Source: Rhynchopus euleeides (taxonomy: Eukaryota > Euglenozoa > Diplonemea > Diplonemida > Diplonemidae). From it: a DNA stretch of 64,000 bases. A program made the position numbers and the translations under genes. The notes beneath the pieces were generated by a model. The model saw only the letters and a program-made list of their open reading frames with translations, was not told the DNA's origin and ran no database searches. Positions 41,140 to 52,202 of this stretch are shown here, one piece after another (within the stretch, counting starts at the first letter, position 1; each line of letters begins with the position of its first letter). Location: NCBI GenBank assembly GCA_963210315.1, contig OY723323.1, forward strand, positions 1 through 64,000, written 5' to 3'.

Positions 41140-42031
41140 TGGCATTGAAACATCCATTATGGCATTGAAACATCCAGAGACTTCCAGATCTTGCCATTGA
41201 CACATCCAGAGACCTCCAGATCTTGCCATTGACATCCAGAGACCTCCAGATCTTGTCATTGAAACATCCAGAGACTTCCAGATCTTGTTATTGACACATC
41301 CAGAGACTTCCAGATCTTGCCATTGACACATCCAGAGACTTCCAGATCTTGCCATTGACACCAGAGACCTCCAGATCTTGTCATTGACATCCAGAGACCT
41401 CCAGATCTTGTCATTGAAACATCCAGAGACTTCCAGATCTTGCCATTGACACCAGAGACCTCCAGATCTTGCCATTGACATCCAGAGACCTCCAGATCTT
41501 GTCATTGACACATCCAGAGACCTCCAGATCTTGCCATTGAAACATCCAGAGACCTCCAGATCTTGTCATTGACACATCCAGAGACCTCCAGATCTTGCCA
41601 TTGACACATCCAGAGACTTCCAGATCTTGTTATTGACATCCAGAGACCTCCAGATCTTGCCATTGACATCCAGAGACCTCCAGATCTTGTCATTGACACA
41701 TCCAGAGACCTCCAGATCTTGCCATTGACACATCCAGAGACCTCCAGATCTTGCCATTGAAACATCCAGAGACCTGCAGATCTTGTCATTGACACATCCA
41801 GAGACTTCCAGATCTTGTTATTGACACATCCAGAGACCTCCAGATCTTGCCATTGACATCCAGAGACCTCCAGATCTTGTCATTGACATCCAGAGACCTC
41901 CAGATCTTGTCATTGACACATCCAGAGACCTCCAGATCTTGCCATTGACATCCAGAGACCTCCAGATCTTGTCATTGACACATCCAGAGACCTCCAGATC
42001 TTGCCATTGACACATCCAGAGACCTCCAGAT
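41140..42031. repeat. 30/33-bp minisatellite
   Basis: About 29 units of CATCCAGAGACCTCCAGATC TTGYCATTGA with optional CA/ACA between units. It borders the end of the RNA-gene array. The reverse-strand frames stay open (MSMTRSGGLW-like) but are repeat artefacts. Confidence 0.93.
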
Positions 42032-42083
42032 CCACCAGATGCGAAGTAATTCCCATTTTAGTTGGGAGTTGTTTATTGAATAC

Positions 42084-42145
42084 CTTGCACGCGCGATCGC
42101 CATCGAGTCAACCTTCACCTCAGCAGCCTGCTGCCCAAAGGCGAT
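42084..42145. repeat. Module boundary repeat, copy 1
   Basis: GCGATCGCCATCGAGTCAAC and CTTCACCTCAGCAGCCTGCT, nearly identical to 48306-48365. It marks the start of a degenerate module also found at 48.3-50.5 kb. Confidence 0.8.
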
Positions 42146-42251
42146 GTAACGTCAAGTCACCTGTACGTTGGGGCGTGGAGTGTCGATTTTGTTTGTGCGC
42201 ACTATGCGACATACCTGTTTATGGAATGATGTATGTTGCACGCTGCTGGTG

Positions 42252-42750
42252 TCACTGGCCCCGCTTCCCCGCCTTCCTCACCGTGTTCCTCCTGTCCCTT
42301 CTCCGCCGCCTTTCCGGCTGCTCTGGCTGTTGCGCCGTTTCCTCCTGCTCAGGGACACACTCCTCCTCCAGCCTACAGCTGTGATGCGGCGGGCACAGCA
42401 GTTGCGCGTCCAGGTCTTCTCGGAGCGCGTGCGGGTGCACCACCCGCGGATCCGCAGGCTCGATGATCTTCAGCTCCAGCAGCTTCACCTCCTCCACGAG
42501 GGAGGCCTCCGCATCCTCCAGGTGGATGTGTGGGGCAATGCGCCCACTCGTCTCCGGCTCCCGGGTGGGGGGCGGGTCTGCCGCCTCCACCACTCACACC
42601 GCCCCGCACGCGGGCGCCAGCCGGAAGACCCACTCCAGGTCCTCCTGCAGCATCGGCACCAGCACGCCGGGATCCGACCCGCGGCACCCACCGAACAGCA
42701 GGAGCGCCCACCTTGCGGTGATTCTCACCCTCCTCAGCTGTCAGTGTCAG
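42252..42750 (-). pseudogene. Possible degenerate coding segment, unknown
   Basis: The minus strand reads RWALLLFGGCRGSDPG, then MLQEDLEWVFRLAPACGAV, an in-frame TGA (about 42594-42596), and the frame continues VVEAADPPPTREPETSGRIA and LVEEVKLLELKIIEPADPRV to 42252. The residue composition looks like protein. The TGA overlaps GTGAGT, which could be a splice donor, so either a short intron or a nonsense mutation is possible. No family recognised. Confidence 0.35.
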
Positions 42751-43305
42751 TGTCAGTGTGGCACCCACAGCTCTGCGGGTTCCGCACTGTGGCTTGGCGC
42801 GAGTGTGGGATATGGAGGCGGCGCGCCGCTTGGCACAGGGGGCGATGTGTGAAGTGTGATGTGCGCGGAGGCCTGGGTGTCCCTGGCCGTGCCGCTGCCG
42901 AAGGCAATGGCCTGTGCCCCGGAAGGCACGCCAGCACGGGTGGCGGACATGAGGGGCGTGACAGAGGAGGGCGGGGCTGTGTGTGGGGGGCAGAAGGTGG
43001 CCAGCAGAGAGCCGGGAAAGGAGAATCTGTGTCTGGGGGTGCGGGATGCAGCCTGTCAGGAGAAGGAGGGTGTGGCGTGGTGTGGCGTTGCACGGAACAC
43101 ACAAAAAGGGAGTCTTCGGTCGGACATGAGACACAAAACATCAATATCAAAAAACGCGTCTCGCGGGAGATAGGGGTAGCCCAGCCACCGTTTTTCCGTG
43201 CATTAGGCACCGTTTTCAGTGCAAAAGCTGGCGTACTGAGGGGCGAAGGTCCTCTCTTGACTCCTCCCTAGTCGCACCGAAGGTGCTAAAACAAGAGTAC
43301 TGAAT

Positions 43306-43350
43306 GTGCTGCAATGCGCGCAAGGGTTAGCGCTGGTGGTGGGGAGGGTT
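43306..43350. repeat. Module boundary repeat, copy 1 (distal)
   Basis: GTGCTGCAATGCGCGCAAGG and GCTGGTGGTGGGG, matching 50167-50210. Weaker similarity continues to about 43765 (ATGAGTGTCGGTC). Confidence 0.7.
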
Positions 43351-44168
43351 GGTTTTGCGGGGTGGAGGCTGTGATTCTTGCCTTCATGTAGTCTGCCCAA
43401 CGTGCAGCAGCATGCCACAACCACCGCTTCTCGGCAACATGACACAAACTGAGAAGATGCGAGCTGGATCACTGAACTGCAGGGTTGCGTCACACACCAA
43501 CACACACATCCTCACGAAGTGACGAACGTGAGAGGAGGTGTTTCTGCCGAGAAATGTTGCGCTAGCCAGACACTGGGGGTTCGCTCAGAAATGCAGAGAA
43601 GTGAGGAATGGTGAACCGCCTCACAAAACTGGCTGCAAAGTGACACAGTTTGACACACAGTGGCACAGAGCGAAGGCCCCACTGGTTTCAATCACACACA
43701 GACACACATACAGTGAAGACCCCCGATGATAGTTTTCCTGATTATGAGTGTCGGTCACACGGAGCCGCCTCTGGCTCTCAGCTGTCGCACCCACACCCAC
43801 ACCTACATCCACGCACAGGGGATCGCACACCCGCACTGAGACTCACAGTCAGCACGGGCGCCGCCTCTCCCACATGCATGCATGCACACAGCATGAGCGA
43901 CCTCCCCACCCACCCCCCGCCCACCTACCACTACCACCCGAGACGACCCAATACCTGGCCAGAAACCACTTACACAAACGCTGCGCTGTAATCCCGTTGA
44001 TGTACGTGTCACACAGCAAGCACCAACCAACGAACGGGTGGGAACTGGGGATGACTCGCGGAACACAGCAATGCTTCTAATCTCAAGACGGGATAATGTC
44101 CCATTTATCTTACTCCACCACAATTTTCGTTACTCCCATTACTACCCTGCACCCCTACTTTTTTCTAC
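43351..44168. other. No gene seen
   Basis: Mixed-composition DNA with CA-rich stretches. Its ORFs show no domain. Confidence 0.4.
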
Positions 44169-44513
44169 TACCGTATACGTAAATATTATGGAACGTAAAT
44201 ATTATGGAACGGGCCCATTTTTGGCCGGTCCGTTCCATAATATTTACGTTCCAAAATATTTACAGGGCCAGTTGGGGACTCGGTGGTGAGGACGGCTTGC
44301 GTCAGGAATCGCGCGAAAAGTGCACGAGTAGGTCCCGTCAGGGACTCTGCATGCCGTCCGATCACCTGGTCCAAGTCCCCGAGTCGCAGAAAGCCCTGTA
44401 AATATTATGGAACGAAAAAAATCTGGAACGCCAACCCACCAGCGTTCCAAAATATTTACGTTCCATAATATTTACGTTCCATAATATTTACGTTCCAAAA
44501 TATTTACGTATAC

Positions 44514-45809
44514 TGGTGCCCCTGATTTACCCCCTTTTCACTACGCACAAACTACGCAATCTGGGGGGGGGTCTCGCTTTTTGGTCCCCCCCCAGTTTTT
44601 TTTTGGTCCCCCTTTCTGTGTGGCTACTGAGACAGGACTGGAGGCACTGCGCTGACCAAGAAAAAAAAATATTGCCAGAACTCACTATGTACCGTCCGAA
44701 AGAACAGGGGAAACACCTGGGCAAGGTTGCCCCATGCCCAGAAACACCTGGGAAGGAAGTGAGCTCCAGGAGCCGCGTAGTACCCCCTACACACTTCTAC
44801 GAAACAACAGCTGCAGAGATGGTCCGGATGCCCCGAAAAAAAACCTACACACACACTCCATCATCCACACTGCACCTAGGAACAACAATGACGAGTGTCG
44901 ACACGTTCGACACCGTGTGGAAGGCGTTTGAGACACGCCTTCCTCCCAAACAGGGTCGCAAAAAATCCGAGAGTGAGCGGGACTACAAGAGGCGCGTCCG
45001 AGCGATCTGGAGAGCGCACTCCTTTCTCTGTGGCAAGGACGCAGTCGTGGTTGGGTCGGTGCAGTTCGAACACGGGGAGAACACCTTGGAGATTGCAAGT
45101 GATGATACGCTCACAGCCTTCAGGGCGATGCAAGGTGCCACCCTGAAGGTGGCCCTCGACATTAAGGCGAGCGTCGACCGAGGGGTCGACGAAAAGCTGA
45201 AGAAGGCGCTGCTGGCACGGGACCCCGCGGGGTATACGGAGGTCACCGCCACACAGGCAACCTCCGCTGACAACGTCCAGGAGACGTTATCAGAGGGGAT
45301 CACAACGGCACTAGAGATCTGTGTCACGGGATCCAGGCGCCCACTCTCCCTCGACGGTCTGGGGATTGTTGTTGGGCATGGTGTCGTTACCTGCAGCTGC
45401 AAGAAAAAGATTCCGAGCCACGTCGGAAAATTGAGCAGTACCGATGCATTTCTACGCCACGCAACGAGCTGCAAGACACTGAAGAAGAAGCTGGATCATC
45501 CCGACGAGCTGAAGCAGGCACCGCGCCAAAGGGCACCCCGAAAGACAGCTGCAAAGCCGGCGTCGAAACCCGCACCGAAGGCTGCCAGCGCTGCAGCACC
45601 TGAAGAACCTGAAGAACCTGCAGCACCTGCAGCACCTGAAGCGCCTGCACCCGCACTGACCCCGGAACAGCAAGAACTCCTTGAGTTTGGGAACCCGGCA
45701 AAGAGACAGAGAACTGGCTGAGGCCGGAAAAGGGGACCAAAAAATGAGACCCCCCCCCCCCCTTTTCACTACGCACAAACTACGCAATATGGGGTCGTCA
45801 GGGGCACCA
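44514..45809. mobile_element. Nested TIR element with 5-bp target duplication
   Basis: 1,296 bp with 12-bp inverted ends (TGGTGCCCCTGA) and a 5-bp TATAC target duplication on both sides. A subterminal direct repeat (TTTTCACTACGCACAAACTA CGCAAT) lies near both ends, at 44534 and 45763. It encodes one protein of unknown family and no recognised transposase. Confidence 0.85.
44888..45721 (+). CDS. Element-encoded protein with CxC/HxxxC motif, unknown function
   Basis: 277 aa from the ATG at 44888. The frame is open to the element's end at 44516, with further ATGs at 44687 and 44819, so the start is uncertain. The N-terminus is basic and helical (RKKSESERDYKRRVRAIWRA). Around residues 170-200 it has CSCKKKIP...RHATSC, a possible Zn-binding site. 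The C-terminus is a low-complexity Ala/Pro/Glu/Lys tail ending PAKRQRTG, which resembles a nuclear signal. It lies wholly inside the TIR element, so it may be its transposition protein or cargo. A similar CxCKxxI...HxxxC motif occurs at 50805-50888. No family recognised. Confidence 0.65.
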   Translation: MTSVDTFDTVWKAFETRLPPKQGRKKSESERDYKRRVRAIWRAHSFLCGKDAVVVGSVQFEHGENTLEIASDDTLTAFRAMQGATLKVALDIKASVDRGVDEKLKKALLARDPAGYTEVTATQATSADNVQETLSEGITTALEICVTGSRRPLSLDGLGIVVGHGVVTCSCKKKIPSHVGKLSSTDAFLRHATSCKTLKKKLDHPDELKQAPRQRAPRKTAAKPASKPAPKAASAAAPEEPEEPAAPAAPEAPAPALTPEQQELLEFGNPAKRQRTG

Positions 45810-45818
45810 TATACGGTA

Positions 45819-46246
45819 ACTAATATTCCAGAGGGGTGTTGCAACTTCCATCCGACCATCAGACTGATGGCAATGGAATGTGGGGGGTGTGTAACTGGAT
45901 GTGCGCGACAAAGGATCGCGACATGTCGATTCCAGCGGGTGCCAGGTAAGGCAAGCCCGCGGAATGAGAAAACCAAGAAAAGCAACCAAGAGGAGCAGCA
46001 GAGCGCTGTGCATTCATAACCAGTGTGCTCTCACTGCTCTCAAGTTATAGCGGGGTGGGGCATGCGGTGCCGCACACAGATCACAGATCAGACCCCTGGC
46101 TGAGCTTTTGTTGTGGAGTAGAGCAGCCACAGTTCATAAGAGTACTACCAGCTGCACTCTCAACACGTGCCGCTTTCTGATCAAAACACGGTATAGTCGC
46201 GGAAGTATATGTCGCACCCGGGACGGAGAACTTCATAGCGATCCGT
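45819..46246. other. No gene seen
   Basis: Unassigned; includes a piece (GCCAGGTAAGGCAAGCCCGC GGAA) of the dispersed GGCGCGGAAAAAGAG repeat family seen downstream. Confidence 0.4.
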
Positions 46247-46353
46247 GGGGGTCTTGCTACGGGGTGGTCGTCAGTGCATTTTGGTGCAGTTCCTGTTGAA
46301 TTGGCTGAAAACTGACGAAGATTGACAAAGGATACCGACCAGCGAAGACCCCC
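46247..46353. mobile_element. MITE (GGGGGTCTTCGCT family), copy 1
   Basis: About 107 bp with inverted ends GGGGGTCTTGCTAC / GCGAAGACCCCC. The core (GCAGTTCCTGTTGAATTGGC ...) matches the reverse complement of 46879-46975. Confidence 0.7.
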
Positions 46354-46439
46354 GGTGGCTCCGCTGCTGCAGACAAGAGAACGCTGTGCGTGTGTGTGTA
46401 TCGTGGTGTCTGTGATTCTGTCTGTAACCGCGTGACTGT

Positions 46440-47200
46440 CTCGACGAAAGACCACAGGGTGCCAAGGTCAGGCAGCCCGATGCGCGGAACAAGAGTCGGA
46501 ATCGGAAAAGCAAAGCGGCGTGGGCTGAGGTGGAGGGAAAGGGACGGGAAACAGAATGGGCGCCAGGTCAGGCAACCCATGGCGCGGAAAAAGAGTTGGA
46601 ATTCGAAAAGCAAAGCGGCGTAGGCGTGGAGGTGGAGGTGGAGGAAAAGGGATAACAGAGTACAATCTGATTGCGTGCACTTTCACGTTCATTTTTATTT
46701 CAATCACTTGGTGGTGTGATGACGGAAATCGTACACCCTTCGCTATAATAAGAGAAACACCCTGCCCAGCAACTGCAAAAAGGCAGATCCGGGCTACTTT
46801 TCGTTGAGCGCACACTCCTGTGTCAAAAAGGCTGTGTAAGCCCCTGTGAAGTGGCATGTGATCCTTAGAAAGCTTCAGGGGGTCTTCGCTGGTCGGTATC
46901 CTTTGTCAATCTTCGTCAGTTTTCACCCAATTCAACAGGAACTGCATCAAAATGCACCCCGTAGCGAAGACCCCCTCAGTCGTACGATTTCCTTCGTTAC
47001 TTCACGACTTCGCTACGCTTCGTCGCTCGTAACTGGTAAATATTATTCGTGTATGGTGGGTCTCGGAAAGACCACATGGTGCCAGGGTCAGGCAGCCCGA
47101 GGCGCGGAAAAAGAGTTGGAAAAGCAAAGCGGTGTGGGCTGAGGTGGAGGGAAGGGGATGGGAAACAGAATACAAACTGATTGCGTGCCGTTTCAACGAA
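46440..47200. repeat. Dispersed repeat modules
   Basis: The block GGTCAGGCAGCCCGATGCGC GGAA... followed by AGAGTTGGAATT, GCAAAGCGGCGT and CTGATTGCGTGC occurs at about 46462, 46567 and 47083. Between the second and third lies a MITE. No gene seen. Confidence 0.6.
46879..46975. mobile_element. MITE (GGGGGTCTTCGCT family), copy 2
   Basis: 97 bp, inverted relative to copy 1, with GGGGTCTTCGCT/AGCGAAGACCCC ends and a TCAG duplication on each side. Confidence 0.75.
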
Positions 47201-48305
47201 TCACTTTTATTTCATGATGGTTCTGATTCGTGTATGTGTGTGTGGGGGTGGGGGTAGTCTTGCTCGGTCAGATGATACAAAGGAGACAGGGGGAGGGGGT
47301 CAGGTCATCCAGGTCTGCTTGTTGTATCGCGTGCGGAGGGGCTGGAGCGGGGAACAAAGAGACACAAACACTGCTGTGAGTTGTGCGGTGGTTCCCCTCA
47401 GCCCCCCCCTTCCAACCTTGCATATTGCAAGTGGTAAATTTAGTAACAGAAAAACACGACAGGTCGTTTGCTATGTTGGATTAGCGGATCCGCATCGTAC
47501 AGAACATCTACGAAAGACGACGCACGACGAGAACTGATACGCTATGACGACAGGTCAGATCGCCCGTCCTTCCGCGACATCACGACTCCCCCTACGCACC
47601 TACGCTCAGACGAGTTTGTGGTGGGGGGGTGTGGGGGTGAGAATGAGGGAGAGTAAAGACTGGGGGTTACAGCGACAGGAGATGGGGAATACAGGGCGCT
47701 GAAACTCGCGAGAGAGCCAGCCCGCGGAATTAGAAAAGCAAAAAACAAGGACTGACAGGTACATTGTCCTCTGATCCGCTATAATTTGCTTGTGCAATCT
47801 TCTGATGACGTGCACGTTGGGGGCGTGGAGTAAAAAGTGCACGTGTAAGTCTCCCAACAAGGTGCTTGTCAGGCGGAAGTGCAGGGGAAAGGGGGAAGGA
47901 ATTAGGCGCCTGCCGTCACACACAGTCTCATCCTCATCATCATCATCATCATCATCATGCGCCTGTCAATCACACAAACCCTCCGCAGGCAAAACTTTCT
48001 GTGTGTTTCCGCCACTGTTTCGTGCGAAAAATCCCTATCACTCCACAACCGCTCGGATGGATTTCCTTTTGTTTGTTGCGGTGAAGAAAATGAGTGTGGG
48101 CGGATGGGGTTTCGGGGAAGTGCCGATTAGCACTACAGAGGGACAGCGAACCAAGGGTGTCTCGCTGTAACACGTCTGTGTTATCCCCGTAAAAACCAAA
48201 ACACCATGCATCACGTTCCGTGCAACACCCCACCCACCACACCCACCCAGGGAATTCCGCCGCACCGGCTCCGACTTGGTGGCCCTCTTCGGCGGCTGCT
48301 GGTAG
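47201..48305. other. No gene seen
   Basis: Unassigned DNA with a short CAT microsatellite (about 47938-47958) and another fragment of the dispersed repeat near 47714. Confidence 0.4.
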
Positions 48306-48365
48306 CTTGCACGCGTGATCGTCATCGAGTCAACCTTCACCTCAGCAGCCTGCTGCCCAAAGGCG
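48306..48365. repeat. Module boundary repeat, copy 2
   Basis: Counterpart of 42084-42145, differing at a few positions. Confidence 0.8.
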
Positions 48366-48904
48366 GTCCTCTCCTCCACCCAGTTGCGGGGGTGGGTGTG
48401 GTTGGTGGTGGAGACACGGCATGCGACAGACCTGCGGGAGACCAACTTCGCTGCTGGAATTCATCATGTCGAATTGTCTTGGCGCTGAACTTCTTACTTC
48501 ATTGTCTTCCTGATGCTTCCTTCACATGCGGGCAGCACCTCCGTGAGCCGTCACAGGCCCGCGAGCGGCGCGGCTACCCCGGTGGTGCTGCGGGCGGCCG
48601 CGCCCGTCCCACGTCTCCGCGAACACGGCGGCTTGCGCAGCGCGAGCGTGCCGCAGCCGTCGTCGTCGTTCACGGCCTCGGTCTCGGTCTCGGTCTCGGT
48701 CGCGGTCGCGGTCGCGGTCTCCGCGAGCACCCCGCCAGCCCCAGCACGGTGTGGGCATTCGCCCGGGTGCAGCAGCAGGCGGGGCAGCAGGCACACGCGC
48801 ATCGCACCCCGGGACCCGCTTCCCGGGCCCGCCACCCCCCACACGGGCGTCACCGTCAGTGCCACGCAAGGTGCACCGGCACACGCCCGCTCCACACACA
48901 GCAG

Positions 48905-49712
48905 CTCCTCCTCCTCCTCCTCCTCCTCCTCCTCCTCCTCCTCCTCCTCCTCCTCCTCCTCCTCCTCCTCCTCCTCCTCCTCCTCCTCCTCCTCCTCCTC
49001 CTCCTCCTCCTCCTCCTCCTCCTCCTCCTCCTCCTCCTCCTCCTCCTCCTCCTCCTCCTCCTCCTCCTCCTCCTCCTCCTCCTCCTCCTCCTCCTCCTCC
49101 TCCTCCTCCTCCTCCTCCTCCTCCTCCTCCTCCTCCTCCTCCTCCTCCTCCTCCTCCTCCTCCTCCTCCTCCTCCTCCTCCTCCTCCTCCTCCTCCTCCT
49201 CCTCCTCCTCCTCCTCCTCCTCCTCCTCCTCCTCCTCCTCCTCCTCCTCCTCCTCCTCCTCCTCCTCCTCCTCCTCCTCCTCCTCCTCCTCCTCCTCCTC
49301 CTCCTCCTCCTCCTCCTCCTCCTCCTCCTCCTCCTCCTCCTCCTCCTCCTCCTCCTCCTCCTCCTCCTCCTCCTCCTCCTCCTCCTCCTCCTCCTCCTCC
49401 TCCTCCTCCTCCTCCTCCTCCTCCTCCTCCTCCTCCTCCTCCTCCTCCTCCTCCTCCTCCTCCTCCTCCTCCTCCTCCTCCTCCTCCTCCTCCTCCTCCT
49501 CCTCCTCCTCCTCCTCCTCCTCCTCCTCCTCCTCCTCCTCCTCCTCCTCCTCCTCCTCCTCCTCCTCCTCCTCCTCCTCCTCCTCCTCCTCCTCCTCCTC
49601 CTCCTCCTCCTCCTCCTCCTCCTCCTCCTCCTCCTCCTCCTCCTCCTCCTCCTCCTCCTCCTCCTCCTCCTCCTCCTCCTCCTCCTCCTCCTCCTCCTCC
49701 TCCTCCTCCTCC
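48905..49712. repeat. (CTC)n triplet tract, 808 bp
   Basis: About 269 perfect CTC repeats without interruption, pure pyrimidine on the plus strand. All six frames pass through it, producing homopolymeric ORFs on both strands. The flanks are GC-rich with CGGTCT and GGCGGC repeats. No coding role can be shown. Confidence 0.97.
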
Positions 49713-50166
49713 GCACACTCGCGCCACCCAGCGGCGGCGGCGGCGCGACCCACGCACAGCACGGACACCGGCATCTGGCCGGGGCGGGGCAGCGGCGGCG
49801 GCGGCGGCGCGCACCCGCACCCGCATGGGGCTGGACCCGGGCACGAAGAGCACGGCGACTCCTCCTCCTCCTGCTGGTGGTGGTGCTGCTGCCGCCGCTC
49901 CTGCTGCAGCGAGACAGGGGGCCGGCACACCACGCGCACAACGCGCCGTGCTGGCACTGCGGCTGCCGGAGGCGCGCCTCCACACACACGCGCCACTCAG
50001 CGGCGGCGGCACGAGCCACACGGGGAACGACGGGCATCGGCATCGGATCGGGGCAGTGGTGGCGGATGCGCGGGAGAAGAAGGAACCCGGTGTAGTGTAG
50101 GGGGGAGGGGTGTGCCGAGCCTGTCAGTAGGAGGGGTGGGTGGGTGTTGAACGCAATACGCTAACA
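49713..50166. other. GC-rich flank of the CTC tract
   Basis: Simple-sequence-rich DNA without a recognisable gene. It could encode a low-complexity protein on the minus strand together with the poly-Glu frame, but no domain supports this. Confidence 0.35.
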
Positions 50167-50210
50167 GTGCTGCACTGCGCGCAAGGGTTGGTGCTGGTGG
50201 TGGGAGGGTT
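50167..50210. repeat. Module boundary repeat, copy 2 (distal)
   Basis: Counterpart of 43306-43350. Confidence 0.7.
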
Positions 50211-50470
50211 CCGTTGACTTGACTTCCATGACTTCATATCCTCTTTTGAGATCACAGCATGGCTATCACCAACAGCACCTGAAACACCCGTTACGGTACG
50301 CAGTCAGCACAAGAAACACAACATATAAAACCACGACGCGGGTCTTGCTGAGACATGCAGAAACATCAGTGGTCGCAATGCAGTGGTCGCAAAGTGAACA
50401 CACGTAGACACACAGTGCAGTGGCACAGAAGCCCCCCGACCACACTTTTTGACTCGACTACTAGCAATGA

Positions 50471-50975
50471 GTGTCAGTCGCACCGAGCGGGAAAAGAGAA
50501 AATTTGCGGGAGGCCCATGATTTCATCGACACCATTGAGGTTCGGACGTGTAAGATATTTCTTTTGATGCGGTGCAGCTTTTTGGCTTTGAACCCAGCTC
50601 ACAACCGAAGGATGTGGGAATCGGAAAACCAGCAAGCATCCATCGACTGTCTGATGGACTACCTTGTTCCCTACACGAGAAGTCGGAGCAATGGAGGCAT
50701 CGACGAGATGACGGACGAAGAGCTCAAAGCATGTTTGAAAAAAGAAGTGGGCATGACGACGATGCTGAACGGAGGCGCAAGCAGGAGGACGGGTTGCTTT
50801 GGTGTGTCACTGCAAATGCATGATAAAACACGGCGACAGTGTTGCCAAAGGCCACTTCACCACCTCGACTCAGCATAAGGCAAATTGTGAGAACCAGACT
50901 CAGGTGGCCGACGAGGTGGTCGCACAGGTGGTGCAGCAGGATGCAGGTTCGCTTTCAAGCGAGTCATGTTGCTGA
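50471..50975 (+). pseudogene. Broken gene with CxCKxxI...HxxxC motif
   Basis: One frame reads MWESENQQASIDCLMDYLVP and MTDEELKACLKKEVGMTTML, up to about 50775. The reading then continues in the next frame as ALVCHCKCMIKHGDSVAKGH ... TTSTQHKANC, to a stop at 50973. A frameshift or a small intron separates them. The CxCKxxI-x16/17-HxxxC pattern is shared with the protein at 44888. A further open piece (MSMQLLNRRAIAGLRKMVDG) lies at 51012-51200. Family unknown. Confidence 0.45.
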
Positions 50976-51392
50976 GCAGAAGCAAGTGGTGGCGAGCAGA
51001 ATTGCGCATTCATGTCGATGCAGTTGTTGAATCGCCGAGCAATCGCAGGCCTCAGGAAGATGGTCGACGGGGTGCGCAGCGATGATGACAACGCACTACT
51101 GGAGGAAGCTCGCTCCTTCCTGGACTCGACGAAGCATGAATCTGTCGATGACGTTGAGCTCGCAGCACCAAAGGCAGCCCCCTCACGTGTGACACACGGT
51201 TCTCTGCCATGTCGGAACTTTCAGTGCATATCCGCGAGCACCACTCACAGCTTCTTCTCTTCCTGACCAGGAGTTTGCAAGGAAGAAGAAGCCAGATCGT
51301 GCGAGAATGTGAATGCGAAACGTATTGCCTGTGTGCCTCGGGCAGTGAAGATACTATGCGCGAATAATTCATGATTTCCAGTATCTGATTTC

Positions 51393-51509
51393 CAGTGGGG
51401 GCCTTCGCTACCAAGTGTGACTGAGTGAGAAAAAGTGAGCCACGGCCCACTTCCCCTCACTGGCTGACGAGCTGTGACGAGCAGTGACTGGTAGCGAGGG
51501 CCCCCAGTG
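51393..51509. mobile_element. MITE with GGGGGCCTTCGCTACCA ends
   Basis: 117 bp with inverted ends CAGTGGGGGCCTTCGCTACC A / TGGTAGCGAGGGCCCCCAGTG. Related in termini to the family at 46247. Confidence 0.7.
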
Positions 51510-52202
51510 TTACATAATTGAATATTATTATGTATTCGCATTCCGAATACGAATAATGGCATTATGCGCGAATAAATGGCCATGTGTTGTTCGGTCGTTA
51601 TTCGTGCAGTTTCTGAGGGTTGGTGTAAGGGGCAGAGGCGTCAGTAGACCACGTGTATTCCAGCGCAAACCGAGGGAAAGCGCCGCAGAGCGCCTCAGGA
51701 TTTGCTTTCTCGTGAATCATCACACGTATGTCTGACCGGACGGCACAGGTGTGGACTACTGCATCGGCAGCACTCACTCACGCGTGGAGGTCTCCACCAC
51801 AGGGACCTTGAAGGGAGGCAGTTCCTATCTGCAGCTGCACAACGGTATTGGCAACAGAGACAGCATAAAGCACGCACAAGGGGATGGTGACGTGTCCCAT
51901 GTGTGGGCACACGTCACGAGATTGCTTCTCCCCTTGCCGCAGTTCTTTTGAAAGTATGTGGAATGCGCAATGCGCACTCTCGCTCGAACCACACGCAGAA
52001 AACGTTTTGTCGGCGGCGGTGCCGCAGTTAGATGGGTGCCATCACAACACCCCACACACACGCACATCACACATCACACATCAGATTGTCCAGCGTGTAG
52101 GTGGTCGCACCGAGAGCGGCATCCGATGCTACCTTCCACTGTCATCACACACACACACACACGAGCTCTCCCTCCCCCACCCACCACCGCCACCCTCCCC
52201 AC
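51510..52202. other. No gene seen
   Basis: Intergenic DNA downstream of the SDR gene, with a CA microsatellite at 52147-52162. It probably holds that mRNA's 3' UTR and polyadenylation site. Confidence 0.4.

Larger units (their letters stand above)
37056..41140. repeat. Partial fourth unit carrying only SL genes
   Basis: 37063-39363 duplicates about 34647-36947 (offset 2,416). A Mutator-like element interrupts it at 39364-40740; the unit then continues to about 41,140, where the 30/33-bp minisatellite begins. No snRNA or 5S gene is present. Confidence 0.9.
44171..45818. mobile_element. Outer TIR element (MITE-like) interrupted by a second element
   Basis: The ends are CCGTATACGTAAATATTATG GAACG and its inverse (one mismatch), bounded by TA. 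The interior repeats GTAAATATTATGGAACG in both orientations, giving strong palindromes. The right inverted repeat is split at 44509-44513/45810-45814 by the nested element. Removing the insert would restore a continuous right end. Confidence 0.8.

Noticed and set aside
41140-42031. CRISPR-like regular repeats
   Set aside because: Units are contiguous without unique spacers, in a eukaryotic genome; it is a minisatellite.
48206-50150. Poly-Leu, poly-Ser, poly-Pro, poly-Glu, poly-Arg and poly-Gly ORFs
   Set aside because: Frame artefacts of the CTC tract; no flanking domain supports one frame.
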